Shown here one piece after another: positions 56,792 to 64,000 of a DNA stretch of 64,000 nt. Location of the stretch: contig CM048839.1 in NCBI GenBank assembly GCA_026545765.1, positions 15,996,566 to 16,060,565 of the forward strand. Direction: 5' to 3'. A model generated the notes under the pieces. That model was not told where the DNA came from. It searched no databases and saw only the letters and a list, made by a program, of their open reading frames with translations. Within the stretch, counting starts at the first letter, position 1, and each line of letters opens with the position of its first letter. The position numbers and the translations under genes were made by a program. The stretch comes from Plantago major (Eukaryota; Streptophyta; Magnoliopsida; Lamiales; Plantaginaceae).

Positions 56792-57680
56792 TGTTGAGGG
56801 GTTTAGCCTTGAACACTAACTAACTAAACTACCACAAATCCCCGATCTAAGATCCGCCACCAACTTGAGTTCCGACCTGATGACTTGGTCCGAGGTTGAT
56901 CACTTGAAAAGACTAAGTGGGGGAGGGGGGGGGGGGGTTAGATAGGTAACCCGGGTTGCAAGTTGTCAACCCGGTAAGAGACTTTACTCAAGAGAGAGTT
57001 GTAAAGCTCTCAATGTAGTAGTTATGAGGTATGATTTGGAATAATTATTGCTTATCACTTGGGAATTGTGACTTACCTTAAGGTCTTAGACCTTGTGCTA
57101 TACTTATAGAGACCATAAGATGGTGCCAAGTGTATGCTTCATATTTGGACACCAATGATACCTTTGGCCCACAACCCAATAGTGAACAGTAGCCCACATC
57201 CGATTAATGGGCCTGGGAGGGTAGTTTGGACCTTTTCCTCCGAGATCTTGTTCACTTTGTTGGGTCCGTGTCGATCCTTGGACGGTCTCATGCCTTGGTT
57301 GGTGCCGCCTTAGGTAACTCTGGGTGTCCGAGCCAGAAGTTTCACGGAAGTATCTCAGTGGTTTTGTTATATACGTTTGGTCTTAATGTGTTTGGCGTCC
57401 GAGATTCTCTCGCCCGGTCCGTTTGGCATCCTAGGACTGACAGTTTGTGGTACTTGGAAGGACATGTGACCTTTTTTCAGGTTCAGAAGTCGTACACCTA
57501 GCTTGGTCGGACTTAGCTGAGAAGGTGTGTTGACTTGTAAATACTAGTTGACCTGGAATGGTTTCCCTTAGGTCGGACCATTTGAAGGTCGGACTAGTAC
57601 TGAATTGGCTATTTCAGCCTTGATGCGCTCTAGGACACGCTCTATGGCGCCCTTAACGGATTGGACACATGTACGTATCA
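56792..57680 (-). repeat. 3' LTR of Tat copy 2 (889 bp)
   Basis: On the minus strand TGATACGTACATGTGTCC ... AACCCCTCAACA. It is collinear with the 913-bp LTR of copy 1, including the GGGCGCCATAGAGCGTGTCC box and a C-rich run (plus-strand G run near 56921-56938). Confidence 0.88.
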
Positions 57681-57700
57681 ACATATATCCCCCTAGTTTC
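57681..57700 (-). other. Polypurine tract of Tat copy 2
   Basis: GAAACTAGGGGGATATATGT on the minus strand, directly before the LTR. It serves as the reference for where the lost LTR of copy 1 should have begun. Confidence 0.75.
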
Positions 57701-58278
57701 CAAGTATCTTAGTAGAAGATAGTTGGTAACTATGAAAAGAACAAGTGTGTTGTGGAGCGTGTCCGAATCGTTAACTGAAAAGGAAAAAATTCCTTTTTGT
57801 GAGATCCGTTGTTCGTGTTTTTAGGAATTCAATATATCTCCCCCCCCCTCCCTTCGTTCTACAGTCGAAGTTATGTAATAGCTCGGACTGTAGAAGGAAA
57901 AGGTATTTGTATACGAGATATATAGATCCGAGTACGGTTAGGATCTGAAGAAGTCTTCTGTGGAAGAGTGTATAGGAAGCAATCCGTTGGGCCAAATATG
58001 AGGAATGGCCCACCTGGGCTGATGAACAATGATTCAAAAGACATAATAAGTTGCCTGTCCGACCCACGGGAAAAGATCCCGAGTGAAGCGATGCGACTCC
58101 TGGATTGAGAAGATCAACGGTTGGGATTTAAACCTAAGTGTGTGACATTTCTGAGAAGAATTAAATGGGGTGTAACGTCAATACACCACTTGTGAACCGG
58201 CGCATCCGTTGGATTGAAAAGATCAACGGTTGGGGTTTGAATCCAGGTGATGTGATGTTGTGCCTTCCCCAATTGCCC

Positions 58279-58288
58279 CTATAAATAG
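58279..58288 (+). promoter_or_regulatory. TATA box of the opposite-strand ORF 1 (copy 2)
   Basis: CCCCTATAAATAGTTGCC, the counterpart of the box at 51145-51152 in copy 1. A leader intron follows: donor AAGTAAGTATG near 58479, acceptor CCCTAG just before the ATG at 58995. Confidence 0.65.
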
Positions 58289-58994
58289 TTGCCTAATCTG
58301 TCGCTTTCACACTTTAGCCAAACCGAAACTCAGAGCGATTCTTAAGCAATCCGAGCAAACAAAAATCAATCCGAGCAACCAAAACTCGCAAAATCTTTCA
58401 CTTTCCAACTGAGATCTGTACTCTTGGAGAGCTAGCAAGGCTTCGACGTCCTTCCAAACTTACCAAATCAACTTTATCAAGTAAGTATGTCTTAATTCTT
58501 CCTGAATTTTCTTTTTTTATGATATGCTCGCTTAATGCTCGTATGCTTCTCCCTTGTCTGGACGTTTGTTTGTTGATTTCGTGGTTTCACATGTTGCATG
58601 TGGTAGACTCATGTAGTATACTTAGTTGGAATACTCCTCTTGTATGCTGTATTGTGCTAATTGCCCTCAGTAGCAACTTGTTGAGCTGACTTGTATAATA
58701 TGTTAAATATGCATAAAAATCGGTATTGCATGTTCCTATTGTAGTATTTTGGTGCCGATTGGCACATAGACCTTTATATGATGTCCTTGTTAGTGTGCCA
58801 TATAGGGTAGATAATAGTGCCAATGGCACGTCTTTGCATGCCAAGTCTAGTACCCGTGGTGTCATGAGATTGTGTCCCATGTAGAAAATCTGATAAGGTA
58901 GGGCTTCCTCGGACCATTGGACTTAATAAGATACCGAAACGAACTCTCGGACAATCACAATCATCGTTTCTGACCCGTTTCCTTGTGCCCTAGG

Positions 58995-60995
58995 ATGTCC
59001 GGGAGTGATAGTCAGAACCATCACGAGGCCCAAGGTTACGACGATGGAGTAAGCCGGGGGACTGAGTCCATGGAAGCAACCACATCCTTGGCAGATTACC
59101 TGGTCGTTGAACTCGTGTCTTCCGATGCTGGGCAAAGGGTCCGCGATGTAGTAGAAACTCAGCCTGAAGTGGTAGTGGGCCAGGAAGGTTTCGCTAGGAC
59201 TAGGTCACGAGTCCAATCTCGGACCATAGGTGGTGGCGGTGTGCCCGCTGGTTTGAATGAACCTCGGACTGAGCAGGGAGGTGACAGTGGTCAGAACGCG
59301 GATGATGTGGAGATGCTCGAGGCTGGAGAGGAGGACCGTGTAGAGACGGAGGCAGGTCCTTCCAATCCTAACCCTCTGAGGTTCCATTGGCTGATGGAGA
59401 AGAGGATGAAGATGAGGAGGAGGAGGAAGATGAGGAAGAGGAGGATACCTCCGAAAATATCCGACCGCTTAGGAGCTCTGTGTGGAACAATCGTCAAATT
59501 TTTCTTCACCCTAAAGCAACTGCGGACCCTACTCCTCCGTTGGTAGCTGGCCATGGAGCAAAAGCAGCACGAATCAAGTTTCCTCGTCCTGCATCCGTTG
59601 TTGTGATAGCGGACCCGTACGGCGAGCTCAACACAGACGGGCTGCTCCCCACATGTCCGTCCAAAGTGAAGTTGAAGGACATCCTAGAGTGGAGATGGAA
59701 GTGGGAGATTCCTGACTCTGTGGAGATAATGGTCCCAGAGCCCGGGCATGCATTTTATAATCCACCCGTCGGATATATGTGTGTGCACGAGGCGGCATTG
59801 TCTTGCGGGTGGAAGATTCCTATTGCGCCCGAGCTTAAGAAGATCCCGAATCACATTGGGATTGGTCCGAGCCAGGTTATCCCGAAATCTCTGGGTAACC
59901 TCATTTGTTTTGTTATCTTTTGTAAAAAGAAGGGGCAGCCGGTGAATTTCGAGAATTTCCGGCAACTGTTCCAAGTGATTTTCAGTCCGGGGAACCCTCT
60001 TTTCTATACGTTTGTAAATAGAAAGGCGTATAACTTTATTTCCGATTCCATCTCCTCACTCGGCTCCAAATGGTGGAGTAAATACATTTTTGTGCGGATG
60101 GCTTTGAAGCCTGGGGAGCCCGCAAGGAGGCGAGAGCAGTGGGTATTGGCCAAAAAGTTTCTGAGGGACAATATCCCAGATTGGCGCCCCCTTCCGAAGA
60201 ATGTGGCTCCGTGGGTGGCGGAGATTCACAAGAAAAATAATCTGCCCACGTATCCGCTGCCATACTTGTGCGGACTGACAAATGTCGTGGAAGTCGGGGG
60301 AAAGACAGATTTCAGTAAGAATCTCTAATCTAGGATTTGTGCTTTCTTTCCTCGTGAATGCCATACTTTGAACTTTTATTCCCCAGATTTCTGTTATGCT
60401 TCCTTTATGCATCCGTATCTGACACTTTTATTTTGTTTTGCAGCTTACTGGTTTGATTATATAATGTCGACCCTCCGTGAGAAGAAGAAGCTGCAGAGAG
60501 AACAACAGACCTTGGAAATGGCTGCTGGGCAGAGGAGGAAGATTATCAATACTTCCTCGGGTCTTCCTATGTCGGACCCAAAGAATGCTGCGGTTTTTGC
60601 TGCTGAGGAGGAGCGGCGGAATAAGGCGGGGGAGGATCCGCAAGTGATGGGGGTGCCTGACAGGGGTAAAGGTCCCGCCACACAGAGCACCACTGCGCCC
60701 CTAATAGCCTACTGCTACCCAAGTGCCTTTTCTTCCCAAGTGCGTCCCGAATGCTCTTCGAAAGGTATGCTTCTTGCCTTTTGAGGACAACATGAAATAT
60801 CTTAAGGACTGGTACTTCATGCCTACTTGGGTCGTTGATCATGCTGCGGACTTCAACCTATTTGAGCGCATTAAGGCCAGCTTTGATGAAGTTGCTGCAT
60901 CCCGTGCCGCTGCTGCCAATGCCAACGCCAATCCGTCCTCCACCAATCCATCTAGAGTTGATGAAGCCGGTCCGAGCCAACCTCCTCCTCAGTAA
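58995..60995 (+). pseudogene. Opposite-strand ORF 1 of Tat copy 2 (putative gypsy-type transposon domain)
   Basis: Exon 1 is 58995-60316 and exon 2 starts at 60444 (TTTTGCAG acceptor), the same junctions as copy 1. MSGSDSQNHHEAQGYDDG opens an acidic region, then the shared folded block (AARIKFPRPASVVVI, GHAFYNPPVGYMCVHE, SISSLGSKWWSKYIFVRM, NVAPWVAEIHKKN). Lesions: a phase change near 59375-59390, loss of an FHGLICQP-like segment near 60256, and in exon 2 an internal deletion with phase change near 60690-60725 that removes the coiled-coil part kept in copy 1. The end reads PFLPKCVPNALRKVCFL and GPSQPPPQ. Confidence 0.72.
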
Positions 60996-61001
60996 GAAGT
61001 C

Positions 61002-61015
61002 CGGGGTATGTCCCG
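61002..61015 (+). other. Hairpin CGGGG-TATG-TCCCG after opposite-strand ORF 1 (copy 2)
   Basis: A 5-bp stem with one G-T pair and the same TATG loop as the other three copies of the structure, 6 nt past the stop codon. Confidence 0.6.
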
Positions 61016-61386
61016 TGAAAAAATTTGTAAACATTTGAATTTTGAGATCTTTTGACGGCACGGGACGTTGCCAAGTACAATATTCATCATCTCTTTTGTC
61101 TGTTGTAGTCCTTGGTACAATGTTACTTTTGTCTTTGATATAACAATTGTGTGCTCCTTTATTTTCCTTGATCCGTCCTTTATACTCTCGGTTATCGTAA
61201 GTAGCAAATATACAACTTTGCAAGCTCGGACAACTGTCTTTATTATACCGATTTACTTTATGGTGATGCGTAATCTTCTAGGAGGGGGAAGGTGAAGCAG
61301 TAAAGTCGCCATTATTACTGCGTCCTTTCATCTTCCGAGCCGTCAGATGGTGGACACGTGGCGTGATCATAGGGATTCTTCGTTCT

Positions 61387-61394
61387 TATAAATA
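61387..61394 (+). promoter_or_regulatory. TATA box of opposite-strand ORF 2 (copy 2)
   Basis: TTATAAATAAGGATATGGTAA, about 96 bp before ATG 61490. It corresponds to 47216-47223 in copy 1. Confidence 0.6.
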
Positions 61395-61489
61395 AGGATA
61401 TGGTAATTCTTCCTTTCTCACTGTTTTACCTCTCTTCAGCCTTTCCTTTTCTAGAAATTTACTCTCCGAAAAAGTCAGATTCCTTTAGG

Positions 61490-61870
61490 ATGTCGGAATC
61501 CGCCCGAGAAGCTGCAGGCCGAGCTAGGCAACTTCACCTTAATGCAAGCGCAGTGCTACCCGACTTGGAGAACTTCGATGTTGGAGAACCAGATGATCCC
61601 AATCGATTCTTTGTCGACCTTTGGATAAATTGTGCCTGCGGAAACATGCACCCTCCGACTTATCCTGGTAAAGGCACAGTGGATGACTCAATCATTCTTG
61701 ATCCAGAAGGTGATCCCCCTTTGTGTCTGGTGGTCGCTAGGAGGCGAGCTGAGGAAGAGAGAGAGCGGATGCTGAAGATGATCCGTAGGAGGATCCGAAT
61801 GCAGCAGCAAGCTCGTCGGGCTCAAGGTGGTGGCTCGGAATCTCAAAGCTCAACCTCGGGAATCCACTAA
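61490..61870 (+). CDS. Opposite-strand ORF 2 of Tat copy 2, intact 126-residue protein of unknown family
   Basis: MSESAREAAGRARQLHLNAS, an acidic stretch ending DDPNRFFVDLWI, then NCACGNMHPPTYPGKGTVDD, RRRAEEERERMLKMIRRRIR and a QQ/GG/SS-rich tail. The Cys-His cluster CACGxMH and the long Arg/Glu helix are the features retained in copy 1. It is preceded by a TATA box and followed at 10 nt by the C5-type hairpin. The upstream in-frame ATG at 61400 lies only a few bases after the TATA box, so 61490 is preferred. I do not recognise the family. Confidence 0.65.
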   Translation: MSESAREAAGRARQLHLNASAVLPDLENFDVGEPDDPNRFFVDLWINCACGNMHPPTYPGKGTVDDSIILDPEGDPPLCLVVARRRAEEERERMLKMIRRRIRMQQQARRAQGGGSESQSSTSGIH

Positions 61871-61880
61871 AGGGACAAGG

Positions 61881-61894
61881 CGGGGTATGCCCCG
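61881..61894 (+). other. Hairpin CGGGG-TATG-CCCCG after opposite-strand ORF 2 (copy 2)
   Basis: Identical to the element at 46808-46821 (minus) in copy 1, in a shared GGAACAAGG/GGGACAAGG context. Confidence 0.6.
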
Positions 61895-63571
61895 TAGGCA
61901 TATGTATGGTCCTCGAACCTTGAAAAATTGTACTTTCCGTTTTTTGAATGTTCGAATTATTTTCTAATGAAATTCGAACTGAACTCAATAGATGAAATTG
62001 TTACCTTTTTCATAGAGTTACTTTGTCGGATCATTCTTACGCCATTTACTTGCAAAATGGCCAGAAGGTACGAACTCAGACGCGGTTAATGGGCTTGTCT
62101 GGATCAGGTAGGGTAAGCTCAGTCGATCCAACACTGTTTGGCCCAAACGGGTAGCCCAAGCCCATTGTCGACGTCAATGTTCTTACGTGTCAGACGCTTA
62201 TTGGTTCGTCCTATCTATATTCTTACTGAAAATTTCCACCTTCTTTCTCAAACTCGGATAGATCTTACAATATGAGCCCGGTAGTACCCATAAGAAGATG
62301 ATTTCTTGACTAGTCTCCCCCTCGAGACTCCCGTCCACTCTCAAATCGGTGCTTGTCTTGAGTTTGAAAGTGGCGTGGGTCTTTGAAGAACCCCCCTGTC
62401 TGGAGATAGGAGGTTTGATGCTGTAAAGATCCGAGGTAACACCGCTTGGTTCTCTTCACCAGACACATCCATTATATCCGGAGATCCGAGGTTTGATGTC
62501 GGACATAATAGATGTGTCCGTCTAATCTACTTATGAGTATGAGATTCCAAGTGCCTTTTTTATAGGCTGGCCATGATAAATTATTGACTCATGGTGGCTC
62601 GGACTGGGCCAACACTGGTTTAATGTGTCCGTTGTGGGCTCTACTCGGACAATCTTTTCTGTGATTTTTAAAGTGTCCCTCCACGGACTTAGCATGATCC
62701 AAAATGGGTAAGCCCAAAAGCCCAACGCTATATGGCCCAAGCGGATGGCCCAGGCCCACCGTCAACACCGACTTTCAATATTCCCATCCTTTCCTAGTTT
62801 GGTGCAAACCCTAGATGTAGGAAAGGTGTGGGTATTGAAGGATAGGTTGCTCAAACGGAAATTGCCAACGAAGTGCTCTGATTCCTAGAGGTGGGTTGAT
62901 TGAGAAAATACGCGAGAGACTTTTCAGTCAATCCTCTCTTAGTGGCTCAAATCTCTCTTGAATCGGTAAATCCTCGAGTTTTAAGAGGGTTGGAGTCTCT
63001 AAAGATGGATTGGTTGAGATTTGGTCGTTTCGACTTCCAAGGTCCATCGGAGAATTGGTGTCCGTACACACTACACACGGGATCCGTAGAGGGAATCAAA
63101 GGTATGGTGATATTGCAAAATTCCAACTTACTGAATCATTCTGTATTGTGCAGGCACATCAGATTCTTGGTGTTCCCGTAAGTGATGACTAAGTGGAATA
63201 CTTTCCTGTCGGAGGAATGTGCTCAATGGAGGACGATGTATCCCTAAAGACTTTCCGCATGGTTAATGTATTGTAGTAGTAGATTCTGATAAAGGTCCGA
63301 GATTGCGGACTGCAAGGCAGTGTTATGTATACTCTGTTTCGCATGTGAATAAAATTCCTTGCTTGTTTCTTTTGTCACTTGAACAATAAATATTATTTGT
63401 ACGAATTGAAAGATAAAAGTTGCATTGATTTGACGGAAATTCAATTACAACTTGTGGTCCGTAAAGCCAATGACAAAAGAATAACGAAAACAGAACTGAC
63501 GGAGTTCCACGTAACAAACAGTTTTAATCCTAAAATATCCAAATGACCGGCAGAGGTCCGTGTAACCATCC
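61895..63571. other. Region between ORF 2 and integrase in Tat copy 2, non-coding
   Basis: Corresponds to 45619-46807 of copy 1. It holds the inverted repeat TCCACTCTCAAA...TTTGAAAGTGG at about 62334-62384. The frame 62900-63192 is not seen in copy 1 and is not called. Confidence 0.45.
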
Positions 63572-64000
63572 TTACGCATAGAACTTTTGAAGGTTCCTGG
63601 CATTCCAAGTACGCTTGAGTGGGTGTCCGTACTCGTCTTCCAATTCGTAACTTCCGTTAACTCTTGCACCAAAGATCTTGTAAGGTCCTTCCCATTTAGG
63701 CTTAAGCTTCCCAACATTGCTCAAGATATCAGCTCGGCGGAGCACTAGGTCTCCGACCTGTAAGTCTTTCGCTTGAACATTCCTGTTGTAGGCCCGGGCT
63801 GCAGTTGCTTGGTACTTGTGGATATTAGCCAATGCTTCGGTTCTTTTCTGTTCCAGCATGTCTAGATCAAATATCCGAGCTTCACGATTGACGGAATCAT
63901 TGAACCCTTGGACCCTCATTGTTTCAACTGCAATTTCCGCTGGTATGACTGCTTCCGAGCCATAGACCAGGGCAAATGGGGTTTCTCTAGTTGCGGTCCG
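63572..64000 (-). CDS. Integrase C-terminus of Tat copy 2 (partial, runs off the window)
   Basis: The minus-strand frame is open from the window edge to TAA at 63572. It reads FALVYGSEAVIPAEIAVE, FDLDMLEQKRTEALANIHKY, LQVGDLVLRRADILSNVGKL and WNARNLQKFYA. It is closely similar to 45180-45618 of copy 1 but carries three extra residues (KRTEAL in place of RSE) and no stop. Confidence 0.88.
   Translation of the reverse strand, partial: RTATRETPFALVYGSEAVIPAEIAVETMRVQGFNDSVNREARIFDLDMLEQKRTEALANIHKYQATAARAYNRNVQAKDLQVGDLVLRRADILSNVGKLKPKWEGPYKIFGARVNGSYELEDEYGHPLKRTWNARNLQKFYA

Larger units (their letters stand above)
56792..64000 (-). mobile_element. Tat/Retand-lineage retrotransposon, copy 2, inverted; 5' part beyond the window
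   Basis: Read on the minus strand from the right edge: integrase C-terminus, a long spacer with two plus-strand ORFs, polypurine tract (57697-57681) and 3' LTR (57680-56792). Layout and sequence parallel copy 1 throughout. The integrase end is free of stops, suggesting a younger or better kept copy. The left outer flank is AATGT, but the matching duplication lies outside the window. Confidence 0.88.

Noticed and set aside
62900..63192. Plus-strand ORFs in Tat copy 2 between ORF 2 and integrase
   Set aside because: Not conserved in copy 1 and lacking a TATA box and trailing hairpin.

Overview
This is nuclear DNA from a flowering plant, most likely a eudicot. Genes have GT-AG introns and AT-rich non-coding DNA. 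There are plant-specific families (a DREB-type AP2/ERF repressor, a plastid CBS-pair protein) and plant transposons (Stowaway, CACTA, hAT, Tat-lineage Ty3/gypsy). I cannot name the species. No rRNA, tRNA or CRISPR array was recognised.

Gene-bearing left part (about 1-23 kb). Four host genes could be read exon by exon. (1) A ten-exon plus-strand gene for a two-RRM protein of the nuclear-speckle RNA-binding (NSR-like) type (612-4368). (2) A single-exon DREB/EAR repressor of the DEAR type (11049-11471), with a TATA box and a GC-rich ORF. (3) An eight-exon minus-strand gene for a plastid-type CBSX protein (19404-15787). (4) A minus-strand gene for organellar ribosomal protein S16 (22509-21098, plus an upstream leader exon); it has a one-base homopolymer frameshift and an unusual choice of acceptors in front of its start codon. 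Spacers hold Stowaway and hAT-type MITEs.

Transposon-dominated right part (about 24-64 kb). From left to right: a foldback; a 3.4-kb CACTA element with a decayed En/Spm-type gene; a 979-bp TIR element; a 6.2-kb composite element flanked by an 11-bp direct repeat, which carries a Ulp1-protease C-terminal fragment and a tandem array and has itself been hit by a solo LTR with a 5-bp TSD; then a hAT element spanning 38485-54750 with a perfect 8-bp TSD (AGCCTCTG). Almost all of the hAT span is a 13.2-kb Tat/Retand-type Ty3/gypsy retrotransposon inserted near one hAT end. That retroelement has a 5' LTR and a polypurine tract but no 3' LTR. Right of the hAT lies a Ulp1-family pseudogene cut by a second Tat copy in the opposite orientation, which runs off the window.

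The most interesting system is in the two Tat copies. Between integrase and the 3' LTR, both carry two transcription units on the strand opposite to gag-pol. Each unit has its own TATA box, its own reading frame (one with conserved introns) and a G4-TATG-C4 hairpin a few bases past the stop codon. Because the two copies differ in lesions and orientation, this shared layout can be compared directly inside the window.
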